This document shows, one piece after another, positions 19,352-28,567 of a stretch of 64,000 nucleotides of DNA; positions within the stretch are counted from its first letter, which is position 1; the number at the start of each line of letters is the position of its first letter. The stretch is from contig NZ_RFSK01000012.1 in assembly GCF_009923995.1 (NCBI RefSeq), forward strand, positions 48,126 to 112,125, in the 5' to 3' direction. Position numbers and translations under genes: made by a program. The notes under the pieces were generated by a model. The model worked only from the letters and a program-made list of their open reading frames with translations. It was not told the DNA's origin and did no database searches. The stretch is from Janthinobacterium sp. (GTDB lineage Bacteria; Pseudomonadota; Gammaproteobacteria; Burkholderiales; Burkholderiaceae_D).

Positions 19352-22006
19352 ATGTCGAACGCCACCGGCCCGCTCGCGGCCACTTCCCCTCGTCCCTACA
19401 CCTTGAAGGCAGCCGTTGCGGCACTGGCCGGTATCGGCTTGCTCAGCTCCGCCTCGGTCGGGGCGCAGGCGACGGCGGCCGCTGACGCCGGCGCGGAAGC
19501 GGCGGCCGAAGTGTCCGTGGTAACGGTCAGCGGCGTGCGCCGCTCGGCGCAAAATTCCCAGCAGATCAAGATGCGCTCGGACCAGGTCATCGATTCCATC
19601 GTGGCCGACGATATCGGCAAATTCCCCGACAACAACGTGGCCGAGACCCTGGCCCGCGTCTCCGGCATCCAGATCCGCCGCGATTCGGGCGAGGCCAGCG
19701 CCGTCATGATCCGCGGCTTGCGCGACGTCACGACCCTGCTCAACGGCCGCGAACTGTTCACCACCACGGGCCGCTACGTCAACCTGGCCGACATTCCCGC
19801 CACCATGCTGCAGCGCGTGGACGTCTACAAGTCGCAGGGCGCCGACCAGGTGGAAGGGGGCGTGGCCGGCATCATCGACGTGCGCACCAACCGCCCCTTC
19901 GATTTCAAGGAATTCACGGCCAGCGTGAACACGCGCGCCGTCTACAGCGACAAATCGAAAGCCACGGACCCGAACGTCAGCGGCATGGTGTCGAACCGCT
20001 GGAAGACGGGCATCGGCGACGTGGGCGCGCTGTTCGGCTTGTCGCAGCAGCAACAGCGTTACCATGAGGAACGCGCGTTCAACACGGCGCCCGTGGACAA
20101 GAGTTATTTTTCGCCGGGCCTGACGGCGCCGGACCAGGTGGGCTTGCTGCCGATCAAGGGCGACCGCCGCCGCACGACCGCCAATGGCGTGCTGCAATGG
20201 CGGCCGAATGCCGACGTGGAACTGTATGCGGAAGGCATGGCCACGCGTTTCCTGCTGGACTCGGAATCCGATTATTTCGTCGGCCTGCCATGGTGGGGCA
20301 CGCCCGTGTCCGCCACCAGGATTCCCGGCACGGACCAGCTGCAAACCCTGACCTCCACCAACGTCAACACCATCATGTCGACGCAGGCGAACAAGAGCGA
20401 GTCGAATACGCACCAGTTCGCCGTGGGCGGCTTGTGGGAAATCAATCCGGAATGGCGTTTCACGTCGGAACTGGCCAGCACCAGGAGCACGTTCAACTGG
20501 CGCAACCCCATCCTCGACGCCATCACGCAGGTGCCGAACGCCACCATCAATACCAATCTGAACGGCACCCTGAACGTCGATTACACGGGCATCGACCTGA
20601 AAGACCCGTCGAACTATTACCTGAAGGGCTTTTTCGACCGCTACGGCCGCGATGAAGGCAGCTCGAACGACTTGCGTGCCGACCTGGCGTACACGCCTAG
20701 TGCCGGCGGCTTCTTCAAGGAAATCAGCGTCGGCGTGCGCGGCGTGAAGCGCGAAGCGCAATCGATCAAGAGTTTCGAGGGCAACGCGGAAGCACCGGAC
20801 GTGTCCGGCGCCGCGTTCCCGTTCAGCCGCCAGAGCGTGACGTCGATTCCGGGCCTCAATTGCCTGTCGGAACCGATGTCCAGCGGCGGACCGAACTATG
20901 GCTTGAGCCAGTGGTACACGCCGTGCGCCAGCTTCCTGCTCAATCACACGGGCACCTTGCGCGAAGCCATCACGGGCAGCAGCGCGGCGCGCGCCATGGA
21001 CCCGGGCTCGTTCTTCAAGGATACGGAAAAGACGTACTCCCTCTACGGCAAGGCGAAGATCGCCTTCAAGCTGGGCGCCTACCCCGTCGACGGCACCGTG
21101 GGCGTGCGCGTCGTGCGCACGGAGCAGAGTTTGCAGGGCAACAGTTCGCAGGATGGCGTGTACACGCCCGTCGTCAGCGACACGTCCAGCACGGACGTGC
21201 TGCCGAGCGTGGCCTTAAAAATCAAGCTGCGCTCCGACCTGATCGGCCGCTTCGCGGCGGGCCGCACCATCAGCCGTCCCGGCTTTGCCCAGCTCAACCC
21301 GGGCGTGGCCCTCGTGAACTCGACGGAAACGGTGAAAGCGACGGGCGCGGGCGGCAATCCGGATCTGAAACCGGTGACGGGCGACAATATCGACGCGGCG
21401 CTGGAATGGTATTTCGCGCCCGCCGGCTCCGTCAACGCCACCGTGTTCCACCACAAGTTCGACGGCTATATCCAGCAGCGCATTTCCAGCGAAACCATCG
21501 GCGGCAAGGTCTACGACGTGGACCGCCCGTACAACACGGCTGCCGGCAAGCTGCAGGGCCTGGAAATTGGCTACCAGCAGTTCTATGACGGCTTGCCCGG
21601 CATCTTGAACGGCCTGGGCTTGCAGGCCAACGGCACCTACATGAGCGGCACGACCGACGACGAGACGGGCAGCCATGCCATCACGGGCGTGTCGCGCTAT
21701 GCCTACAACCTGGTCGTGCTGTACGAGAAAGACGCGTGGTCGGGCCGCCTGGCCTACAACTGGCGCTCGAAATTCATCGACAGCTACAACCAGGGCGGCC
21801 CCGGCCTGGACCTGAAAGTGGCGGCCACGGCGCAGCTGGACGGTTCGCTGTCGTACAAGCTCAACGACCAGTTCACCTTGACCCTGGACGGGAATAACTT
21901 GCTCGATACCAAGTTCAAGGATTACTGGAACGCGCCGGGCGTGTATGCGCGCGATACGCGACGCTATGACCGGACCGTTGGCCTCTCGTTGCGCTGGAAA
22001 ATGTAA
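19352..22006 (+). CDS. TonB-dependent outer-membrane receptor
   Basis: About 884 residues, start at the second of two adjacent ATGs (19349/19352), which has the better spacing to GGAG. Signal peptide (AAVAALAGIGLLSSASVGAQA), plug domain (about 60-170, with FPDNNVAETLARVSGIQI and MIRGLRDVTTLLNG) and a 22-strand barrel ending in RRYDRTVGLSLRWKM. The plug resembles receptors for plant oligosaccharides in Xanthomonas and Caulobacter. As first gene of an arabinose-type locus it most likely takes up arabino-oligosaccharides. No SusD-like partner is present. It is preceded by operator/promoter A and followed by a long palindrome. Confidence 0.92.
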   Translation: MSNATGPLAATSPRPYTLKAAVAALAGIGLLSSASVGAQATAAADAGAEAAAEVSVVTVSGVRRSAQNSQQIKMRSDQVIDSIVADDIGKFPDNNVAETLARVSGIQIRRDSGEASAVMIRGLRDVTTLLNGRELFTTTGRYVNLADIPATMLQRVDVYKSQGADQVEGGVAGIIDVRTNRPFDFKEFTASVNTRAVYSDKSKATDPNVSGMVSNRWKTGIGDVGALFGLSQQQQRYHEERAFNTAPVDKSYFSPGLTAPDQVGLLPIKGDRRRTTANGVLQWRPNADVELYAEGMATRFLLDSESDYFVGLPWWGTPVSATRIPGTDQLQTLTSTNVNTIMSTQANKSESNTHQFAVGGLWEINPEWRFTSELASTRSTFNWRNPILDAITQVPNATINTNLNGTLNVDYTGIDLKDPSNYYLKGFFDRYGRDEGSSNDLRADLAYTPSAGGFFKEISVGVRGVKREAQSIKSFEGNAEAPDVSGAAFPFSRQSVTSIPGLNCLSEPMSSGGPNYGLSQWYTPCASFLLNHTGTLREAITGSSAARAMDPGSFFKDTEKTYSLYGKAKIAFKLGAYPVDGTVGVRVVRTEQSLQGNSSQDGVYTPVVSDTSSTDVLPSVALKIKLRSDLIGRFAAGRTISRPGFAQLNPGVALVNSTETVKATGAGGNPDLKPVTGDNIDAALEWYFAPAGSVNATVFHHKFDGYIQQRISSETIGGKVYDVDRPYNTAAGKLQGLEIGYQQFYDGLPGILNGLGLQANGTYMSGTTDDETGSHAITGVSRYAYNLVVLYEKDAWSGRLAYNWRSKFIDSYNQGGPGLDLKVAATAQLDGSLSYKLNDQFTLTLDGNNLLDTKFKDYWNAPGVYARDTRRYDRTVGLSLRWKM

Positions 22007-22086
22007 AACGTCCATGGCTGCGTTGCATTGCCTCGCCGTACTCCTCGTACTGTCTTCGGCAACGCGCCTTGTCCTGAACGTTATAC
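22002..22086. repeat. Long imperfect palindrome, family 2, copy 1
   Basis: It begins at the receptor stop codon (TAAAACGTCCATGG) and ends TCCTGAACGTTATAC, with an inner GTACTCCTCGTAC and the stretch TGTCTTCGGCAA. It aligns closely with 30996-31080 at a comparable position just behind a stop codon. It may terminate or protect the receptor mRNA. Confidence 0.7.
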
Positions 22087-22195
22087 ATGCGTGAAAAAAG
22101 CAGTATCCAAGGGCGTTGCCATGGTTTCGGCCGGCAGCGCCCCTGTCAATTGGGCAGTCAGGCACGATTCATCATAAAAAGAATGGACGGAAAGC

Positions 22196-23548
22196 ATGGA
22201 GACGCAAAAATTATCTACCGTTGAAAAGGTCGGCTTCGGCGCCGGCGACATGGCGCTCAACGTCGTCATCTCGTCGATGATGTTGATCATTACCTTTTTC
22301 TATACCGATATCTATGGCTTGAAAACCACCGACCTGGCCCTGCTGTTCGTGGCCGTCAAGGTCGTGGGCGCCATCGCCGACCTGGTCATGGGCCAGATCA
22401 CCGACCGCTACAGCTTTGCCTCGGGCCGCTACCGCCCCTACCTGCTGTGGCTGGCAGTGCCGTTCGGCGTCAGCGTCTTCTTTGTGTTCACCACGCCGGA
22501 ATGGGGCTATGACGCCAAGCTCATCTGGGCGTATTCCACCTACATCTTGATGACGATCATGACGGCCGGCGTGGGCATCCCGTATATTTCATTGATCAGC
22601 GGCCTGACCAGCGACCCGCACGAACGCCTGTCGGCCAACGGCTACCGGCTGTTCTTCGCCAAGATCGGCGCCTTCATGGTGACCATCGTCGTGCCTGTCC
22701 TGTCGCAGCGCTGGGGCGGCGGCAACCCGGCCGTCGGCTACCAGGCGGCCATGGCCGTGATGGCCGTGATGGGCGTGGCCCTGTTCCTGTTCTGCTATTT
22801 CACCACCACCGAGCGCGTCGTCCACGTGGTGGAAAAACAGTCCCTGATGGCGCAGCTGCGCGTACTGCTGAAAAACGACCAGTGGCTGGTGCTGTGCGGC
22901 GTGTGCGTCACGGGCACGGTGGGCTACGTGGTGCGCGGTTCCGTCGCCATCTATTACGCGAAATACTACCTGGGCGGCGACACGGAAACCGTGGCCGCCT
23001 TCCTCACCACGGGCGTGGTGGCCGCCATCCTGGCGATGATCGCCTCGACGTGGATCACCAAGTTCTATTGCAAGGTCAAGCTGTTCCGCTACACGCAGAT
23101 CGGCGTGGCGCTGATCAGCCTGGCGATCTATTTCTTCGTCAAGCCGAGCGATACGGTGCTGGCCTTCGCCCTGTATTTCCTGCTGTCCTTCGTGGTGGAC
23201 TTGCATGCCCCCGTGTTCTGGTCGGCCATCGCGGAAACCATTGATTACGGTCAAGTGAAGACGGGCAAGCGCGTCTCCGGCTTCGCCTTCGGCGGCATTT
23301 CCGTCTGCCAGAAGGCGGGCATGGCCGTGGCAGGCTTTTTGGTGGGCATGCTGCTGTCGTATTTCGACTACCAGCCCAACCATGAGCAGACGCAATTCGC
23401 CCTGAACGGCATCGCCCTGATGCTGTCGGTCATCCCCGGCTTCTTCCATTTGCTGATGGGCCTGCTGATGTTCAAGTACCGCATCAGTGATGAGTATTAC
23501 CGCGGCGTGAAGGTGGAAATGCACAAACGCGGCTTTGTCGCCGCCTGA
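22196..23548 (+). CDS. GPH-family sugar:cation symporter
   Basis: 450 residues with about 12 membrane helices. The N-terminus (VEKVGFGAGDMALNVV) and the loop with DLVMGQITDRY are characteristic of the glycoside-pentoside-hexuronide symporters (MelB, XylP and XynB-neighbour types), which bring glycosides or short oligosaccharides into the cytoplasm with a cation. The next gene is a cytoplasmic GH43, 24 bases downstream, which would cleave the imported arabino-oligosaccharide. It is probably transcribed with the receptor gene and with the two genes after it. Confidence 0.92.
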   Translation: METQKLSTVEKVGFGAGDMALNVVISSMMLIITFFYTDIYGLKTTDLALLFVAVKVVGAIADLVMGQITDRYSFASGRYRPYLLWLAVPFGVSVFFVFTTPEWGYDAKLIWAYSTYILMTIMTAGVGIPYISLISGLTSDPHERLSANGYRLFFAKIGAFMVTIVVPVLSQRWGGGNPAVGYQAAMAVMAVMGVALFLFCYFTTTERVVHVVEKQSLMAQLRVLLKNDQWLVLCGVCVTGTVGYVVRGSVAIYYAKYYLGGDTETVAAFLTTGVVAAILAMIASTWITKFYCKVKLFRYTQIGVALISLAIYFFVKPSDTVLAFALYFLLSFVVDLHAPVFWSAIAETIDYGQVKTGKRVSGFAFGGISVCQKAGMAVAGFLVGMLLSYFDYQPNHEQTQFALNGIALMLSVIPGFFHLLMGLLMFKYRISDEYYRGVKVEMHKRGFVAA

Positions 23549-23572
23549 GATTAATTATTTGGAGTAAGCAAC

Positions 23573-24520
23573 ATGGCTGACATCTTGAAACCGCTGATCG
23601 AACAACGTGCCGATCCGCATATTTACCGCCACAGCGACGGCTATTATTACTTTACGGCATCCGTGCCCCAGTACGACCGCATCGAACTGCGCCGCGCCGA
23701 CAGCATCGCCGGCCTGGCCGATGCGGAGCAAGTCGCCGTGTGGCACAAGCCGGAGACGGGTCCGTACAGCGAACTGGTGTGGGCACCGGAGCTGCACTTC
23801 AACCAGGGCGCCTGGTATGTGTATTTCGCCGCCGCGCCGAGCCGCGAGATCAAACATAAACTGTTCCAGCACCGCATGTATGCGATCCGCAATACGAATG
23901 CGAATCCGCTGGAAGGCGAATGGGAGTTCATGGGCCAGGTCGACACGGGCATCGACACCTTCTGCCTGGACGCCACCACCTTCGAGCACGATGGCCAGCT
24001 GTATTACCTGTGGGCGCAGAAAGATATCGCCATCGAAGGCAATTCCAACCTGTACATCGCGCCCATGGCCACGCCATGGCAGCTGGGCGGCCCGCCCGTG
24101 ATGCTGAGCAAGCCAGAATTCGACTGGGAAATCCGTGGCTTCTGGGTCAACGAGGGACCGTCCGTGCTGAAACGCAACGGCAAGATCTTCATCAGCTATT
24201 CCGCCAGCGCCACGGATGAAAACTACGCCATGGGCTTGCTGTGGGCGGATGCCTCCGCCGACCTGCTCGATCCTTCCTCGTGGACGAAGTCGCCCGAGCC
24301 CGTGTTTGCCACCTGCTACGAGCACGGCATCTACGGCCCCGGCCACAACAGTTTTACGACGGCGGAAGATGGGGATAATGTGTTGCTGGTGTACCATGCC
24401 CGCACCTACACGGAAATCGTCGGCGATCCTTTGTGGAACCCGGACCGCCATACCTTTGTGAAGCCGCTGCGCTGGGATGCGCAAGGCATGCCCGTGTTTG
24501 GCCGTTCATCGACCCTGTAA
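23573..24520 (+). CDS. Cytoplasmic GH43 exo-alpha-L-arabinofuranosidase
   Basis: 315 residues without signal peptide, so cytoplasmic. The five-bladed propeller of GH43 is indicated by the three catalytic acids in context: D14 (RADPHIYRH, general base), D133 (FCLDATTFEHDG, pKa modulator) and E194 (VNEGPSVL, general acid). WAPELHF is also typical. The overall pattern fits the subfamily of exo-1,5-alpha-L-arabinofuranosidases (GH43_26 as far as can be judged), releasing arabinose from short arabinans. It sits between the GPH symporter and the aldose epimerase, 17 bases before the latter. Confidence 0.88.
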   Translation: MADILKPLIEQRADPHIYRHSDGYYYFTASVPQYDRIELRRADSIAGLADAEQVAVWHKPETGPYSELVWAPELHFNQGAWYVYFAAAPSREIKHKLFQHRMYAIRNTNANPLEGEWEFMGQVDTGIDTFCLDATTFEHDGQLYYLWAQKDIAIEGNSNLYIAPMATPWQLGGPPVMLSKPEFDWEIRGFWVNEGPSVLKRNGKIFISYSASATDENYAMGLLWADASADLLDPSSWTKSPEPVFATCYEHGIYGPGHNSFTTAEDGDNVLLVYHARTYTEIVGDPLWNPDRHTFVKPLRWDAQGMPVFGRSSTL

Positions 24521-24537
24521 TCCCTGGAAGAGCGCCC

Positions 24538-25623
24538 ATGACCCCTGTTGCCGCCGCATCTGCTACCACCGCCACCGTCACCCAGGCGCCCTTCGGCGTC
24601 TTGCCCGACGGCGACCACGTCACCGTGTTTACCCTGACGAACCGCCAGGGCATGCAAGTGAAGGTGCTCGATTTTGGCGCCATCATCAGCGAAATCCACG
24701 TGCCGGACCGCGACGGCGTGTTTGCCGACGTCGTGCTCGGTTTCGAGCGCATCGAGCCGTATCTGCACAACAATGCCTACCTGGGTGCCGTCATCGGGCG
24801 CTTCGGCAACCGCATCGCCGAGGGACGCTTCCAGCTCGACGGCAAGGATTACCAGCTGGCCGTGAATAACGCGCCGAACCACTTGCATGGCGGCAACCAG
24901 GGCTTTCACCAGGTCATGTGGCAGGCCGCGCCGTTCACCAAGGAAGACGCCGTGGGCGTGACCTTCACGCGCAGCAGCCCGGACGGCGAAGATGGCTATC
25001 CGGGCCAGCTGGACGTGACCCTCATCTACGAGCTGGACGACGACAACGCGCTGAGCCTGCGCTACCACGCCGTGACGGACCAGGCCACGCCCGTCAACTT
25101 GACCAACCACAGCTATTTCAACCTGGCGGGGCAGGGGCATATCCTCGGCCACGAACTGTCCATCAACGCGGACCGCTACCTGCCCGTCGACGCCGGTTCC
25201 ATCCCCACGGGCGAGCTGGCGGACGTGGCCGGCACGCCATTCGACCTGCGCCAACCCACCGTCATCGGCGACAGCATCGACTTGCCGCACGAGCAGATCC
25301 GCATCGGCCGGGGCTACGACCATAACTTTGTGTTGAATCAAAAGCCGGGCCAGCTGCTGAACCTGGCCGCCACCGTGCGCGATCCCGCCTCGGGCCGCAG
25401 CATGCAGGTGTACACGCAGGAGCCGGGCCTCCAGTTTTATTCCGGTAATTTCCTCGACAGCAGCCAGTACGGCAAGCTGCGCGCCATCAGCTACCGCAGC
25501 GCGCTGTGCCTGGAAACCCAGCATTTCCCCGATGCGCCCAATCAGGCGCAGTTCCCCAGCGCCATCCTGCGTCCGGGCGAGGAGTATCGGACGGAAACCG
25601 TGTACCGCTTTTCCGCCGAGTAA
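24538..25623 (+). CDS. Aldose 1-epimerase (mutarotase)
   Basis: 361 residues, ATG at 24538 after GGAAGAG. The GalM family is evident from NHLHGGNQGFHQVMW, the catalytic histidine region VNLTNHSYFNLAG and the C-terminal glutamate region EPGLQFYSGNFL. The enzyme interconverts alpha and beta anomers. Here it most likely supplies the L-arabinose anomer needed by the aldose dehydrogenase of the same locus. It is the last gene of the first operon; the gap to the dehydratase carries operator/promoter B. Confidence 0.93.
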   Translation: MTPVAAASATTATVTQAPFGVLPDGDHVTVFTLTNRQGMQVKVLDFGAIISEIHVPDRDGVFADVVLGFERIEPYLHNNAYLGAVIGRFGNRIAEGRFQLDGKDYQLAVNNAPNHLHGGNQGFHQVMWQAAPFTKEDAVGVTFTRSSPDGEDGYPGQLDVTLIYELDDDNALSLRYHAVTDQATPVNLTNHSYFNLAGQGHILGHELSINADRYLPVDAGSIPTGELADVAGTPFDLRQPTVIGDSIDLPHEQIRIGRGYDHNFVLNQKPGQLLNLAATVRDPASGRSMQVYTQEPGLQFYSGNFLDSSQYGKLRAISYRSALCLETQHFPDAPNQAQFPSAILRPGEEYRTETVYRFSAE

Positions 25624-25691
25624 GCGCCGCGCTCGAAACCGTCCACGCCCTGCCGCCATGCGCCCGCAGGGCGTTTTCATTGGCGCATGCC

Positions 25692-25758
25692 GATATCGTT
25701 TTCGATATCGGAACGGATTAAAAATTGATTGGAAAGGCATGGCAGGATTCTTTAGTAT
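25692..25758 (+). promoter_or_regulatory. LysR-type operator and promoter B (arabinonate operon)
   Basis: Operator GATATC-GTTTTC-GATATC at 25692-25709, -35 TTGGAA (25729-25734), 18-base spacer, -10 TAGTAT (25753-25758). The spacing between operator and -35 (19 bases) equals that at site A. ATTGATTGGA around the -35 is identical at A, B and C. Confidence 0.72.
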
Positions 25759-25819
25759 CCCAACATCGCTGCCCGGGCCGACGACATTAGATCCGGCATA
25801 GCACAACCAGGAGAATGGC

Positions 25820-27562
25820 ATGTCTGAGACAAAAAAGAAGGTAGCCCTGCGCTCCGCCGAGTGGTTCGGCTCGCAGGACAAGAACGGCTTCATGTACCGC
25901 AGCTGGATGAAAAACCAGGGCATACCTGACCACGAGTTTCACGGCAAGCCCATCATCGGCATCTGCAATACCTGGTCCGAGCTGACTCCGTGCAACGCGC
26001 ATTTCCGCCAGCTGGCCGAACACGTCAAGCGCGGCATCCTGGAAGCGGGTGGTTTCCCCGTGGAATTCCCCGTCTTCTCGAACGGCGAGTCGAACCTGCG
26101 CCCGACGGCCATGCTGACGCGCAACCTGGCCTCGATGGACGTGGAAGAATCGATCCGCGGCAACCCGATGGACGCCGTCGTGCTGCTGGTCGGCTGCGAC
26201 AAGACGACGCCGGCGCTGCTGATGGGTGCGGCCAGCGTCGACATTCCCACCATCGTCGTCAGCGGCGGCCCCATGCTGAACGGCAAGCTGAATGGCAAGG
26301 ATATCGGTTCCGGCACGGCCGTATGGCAGCTGCACGAGCAGATGAAGGCCGGCTCCATCACCCTGCACCAGTTCATGTCGGCCGAATCGGGCATGTCGCG
26401 CTCGGCCGGTACCTGCAACACCATGGGCACGGCCTCGACCATGGCCAGCATGGCCGAAGCGCTGGGCACCTCGCTGCCGCACAACGCGGCCATCCCTGCC
26501 GTCGATTCGCGCCGCTACGTGCTGGCGCATATGTCGGGCATCCGCATCGTGGAAATGGTGCACGAAGACCTGCGCCTGTCGAAAGTATTGACGCGCGAAG
26601 CGTTTGAAAACGCCATCAAGGTCAACGCCGCCATCGGCGGCTCGACCAATGCCGTGATCCATTTGAAGGCCATCGCCGGGCGCATCGGCGTCCCGCTGGA
26701 ACTGGAAGACTGGACCAAGGTAGGCCGGGGCACGCCGACCATCGTCGACCTGCTGCCATCGGGCCGTTTCCTTATGGAAGAGTTTTACTACGCGGGCGGC
26801 TTGCCGGCCGTGATACGCCGCCTGGGCGAAGGCGACTTGCTGCCGCACAAGAATGCGCTGACCGTCAATGGCAAGTCGCTGTGGGACAACTGCGTCGAAG
26901 CACCCATCTACAACGATGAAGTGGTGCGCACCCTGGACAACCCGCTGCTGGCCGATGGCGGCATCTGCGTGCTGCGCGGCAACCTGGCGCCGCGCGGCGC
27001 CGTGCTGAAGCCCTCGGCCGCCTCGCCACACTTGATGCAGCACCGGGGCAAGGCCGTCGTTTTCGAAGATTTCGAACATTACAAAGCGCGCATCGTTGAT
27101 CCGGATCTCGACGTCGATGCCAATTCCGTGCTGGTGATGAAGAACTGCGGCCCGAAAGGCTATCCGGGCATGGCGGAAGTGGGCAACATGGGCTTGCCGC
27201 CCAAGCTGCTGGCGCAGGGCATCACGGACATGGTGCGCATCTCGGATGCGCGCATGAGCGGCACCGCCTACGGCACCGTCGTGCTGCACGTGGCGCCGGA
27301 AGCCATGGCCGGCGGCCCGCTGGGCATCGTCAGGGATGGCGACATGATCGCCCTCGACTGCCATAACGGCAGCCTGAACATCGACATCAGCGACGCGGAA
27401 ATCGCCGAGCGCCTGGCGGCCCGCGAACTGGGCAGCGCACCGGGGCCGAAGAGCGGCTACCAGCAGCTGTACATCGAACACGTGTTGCAGGCCGACGAAG
27501 GCTGCGATTTCGACTTCCTGGTCGGCAATCGCGGTTCCGCCGTGCCGCGCCACTCACACTAA
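25820..27562 (+). CDS. L-arabinonate dehydratase (IlvD/EDD family)
   Basis: 580 residues. It dehydrates L-arabinonate to 2-keto-3-deoxy-L-arabinonate. The IlvD/EDD family is shown by iron-sulfur cysteines C58 (ELTPCNAHF), C126 (LVGCDKTTPALLMG) and C199 (SAGTCNTMGTAST) and by the C-terminal SDARMSGTAYGTVVLH with its catalytic serine. The spacing of the three cysteines fits the [2Fe-2S] pentonate/arabinonate dehydratases, not the four-cysteine 4Fe-4S dihydroxyacid dehydratases. First gene of the operon behind promoter B; AraD1 follows after 12 bases. A different sugar acid (xylonate, galactonate) is possible, but the neighbours favour L-arabinonate. Confidence 0.9.
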   Translation: MSETKKKVALRSAEWFGSQDKNGFMYRSWMKNQGIPDHEFHGKPIIGICNTWSELTPCNAHFRQLAEHVKRGILEAGGFPVEFPVFSNGESNLRPTAMLTRNLASMDVEESIRGNPMDAVVLLVGCDKTTPALLMGAASVDIPTIVVSGGPMLNGKLNGKDIGSGTAVWQLHEQMKAGSITLHQFMSAESGMSRSAGTCNTMGTASTMASMAEALGTSLPHNAAIPAVDSRRYVLAHMSGIRIVEMVHEDLRLSKVLTREAFENAIKVNAAIGGSTNAVIHLKAIAGRIGVPLELEDWTKVGRGTPTIVDLLPSGRFLMEEFYYAGGLPAVIRRLGEGDLLPHKNALTVNGKSLWDNCVEAPIYNDEVVRTLDNPLLADGGICVLRGNLAPRGAVLKPSAASPHLMQHRGKAVVFEDFEHYKARIVDPDLDVDANSVLVMKNCGPKGYPGMAEVGNMGLPPKLLAQGITDMVRISDARMSGTAYGTVVLHVAPEAMAGGPLGIVRDGDMIALDCHNGSLNIDISDAEIAERLAARELGSAPGPKSGYQQLYIEHVLQADEGCDFDFLVGNRGSAVPRHSH

Positions 27563-27574
27563 GCGGAGACTCCC

Positions 27575-28567
27575 ATGCTGTTGCTGCAATTTACGAATGA
27601 ACACGGCGGCCGCCTTGTCGGCCTGCTGCAAGACGACGTGATCCGCGTCATCGAAGGCTACAACACGACGTATGCGCTGGCGCAAGACGCCATCCGCAAG
27701 AAGGTCAACCTGGCGGAGCTGGTGAACGCCAGCGTCGGCACTACCACGCATTCCTATGCGGACGTGGCCGCCGGCGGCCGCTTGCTGGCGCCGCTCGATC
27801 ACGCGGACGAGGCGCACTGCTACGTGACGGGCACGGGCCTGACCCACCTGGGCAGCGCCGGCGCGCGCGACGCCATGCACAAGAAGATCGGCGGCGACGC
27901 CGAATCCCTGAGCGACTCCATGAAGATGTTCCGCCTGGGCGTGGAAGGCGGCAAGCCCGCCGCCGACACGGCCGGTGCCCAGCCCGAATGGTTTTACAAG
28001 GGCGACGGCTCCATCGTGCGCGCAGGCGGCCAGCCGCTGCGCATGCCGGACTTTGCCCTCGATGGCGGCGAAGAGCCGGAAATCGCCGGCCTGTACGTGA
28101 TCGGCGACGACGGCCAGCCCTACCGGGTCGGCTACGCCATCGGCAATGAATTCTCGGACCACGTGACGGAACGCCAGAACTATCTGTACCTGGCCCACTC
28201 GAAGCTGCGCGTGTGCAGCGTGGGTCCGGCCCTGCTGGTGGGCGAATTGCCCCCGCACATAGACGGCACTTCGCGCGTGCGCGACGCGGATGGCAATGTG
28301 CGCTGGGAAAAAGCCTTCGTCAGCGGCGAAGAGAATATGTCGCACACGATCGCCAACCTGGAACACCATCACTTCAAGTATCCGCTGTTCAAGCGCCCCG
28401 GTGACGTGCACGTGCATTTCTTTGGCACGGCCACCCTGAGCTTTGCCGATGGCGTCAGCGTAGCGCCGGGTGACACCTTTGAAATCGAAGCGCCGGCCTT
28501 TGGCCCTGCCTTGCGCAACCGCCTCGACGTCTTCCCAACCGAATTTGCGAAAGTGAGCACATTATGA
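27575..28567 (+). CDS. AraD1/GguC-family protein (FAH fold)
   Basis: 330 residues of the fumarylacetoacetate-hydrolase superfamily; the C-terminal half has the metal-binding acidic pattern ([17 protein letters not shown] onward). It resembles GguC of Agrobacterium and AraD1 proteins found with arabinose genes. From its place between arabinonate dehydratase and the semialdehyde dehydrogenase I infer that it converts 2-keto-3-deoxy-L-arabinonate to 2-oxoglutarate semialdehyde, as the FAH-fold XylX does for the D-xylose acid in Caulobacter. An aldolase-type cleavage is a less likely alternative, as the next enzyme needs the five-carbon aldehyde. Its stop overlaps the next start by 4 bases (ATGA). 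Confidence 0.82.
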   Translation: MLLLQFTNEHGGRLVGLLQDDVIRVIEGYNTTYALAQDAIRKKVNLAELVNASVGTTTHSYADVAAGGRLLAPLDHADEAHCYVTGTGLTHLGSAGARDAMHKKIGGDAESLSDSMKMFRLGVEGGKPAADTAGAQPEWFYKGDGSIVRAGGQPLRMPDFALDGGEEPEIAGLYVIGDDGQPYRVGYAIGNEFSDHVTERQNYLYLAHSKLRVCSVGPALLVGELPPHIDGTSRVRDADGNVRWEKAFVSGEENMSHTIANLEHHHFKYPLFKRPGDVHVHFFGTATLSFADGVSVAPGDTFEIEAPAFGPALRNRLDVFPTEFAKVSTL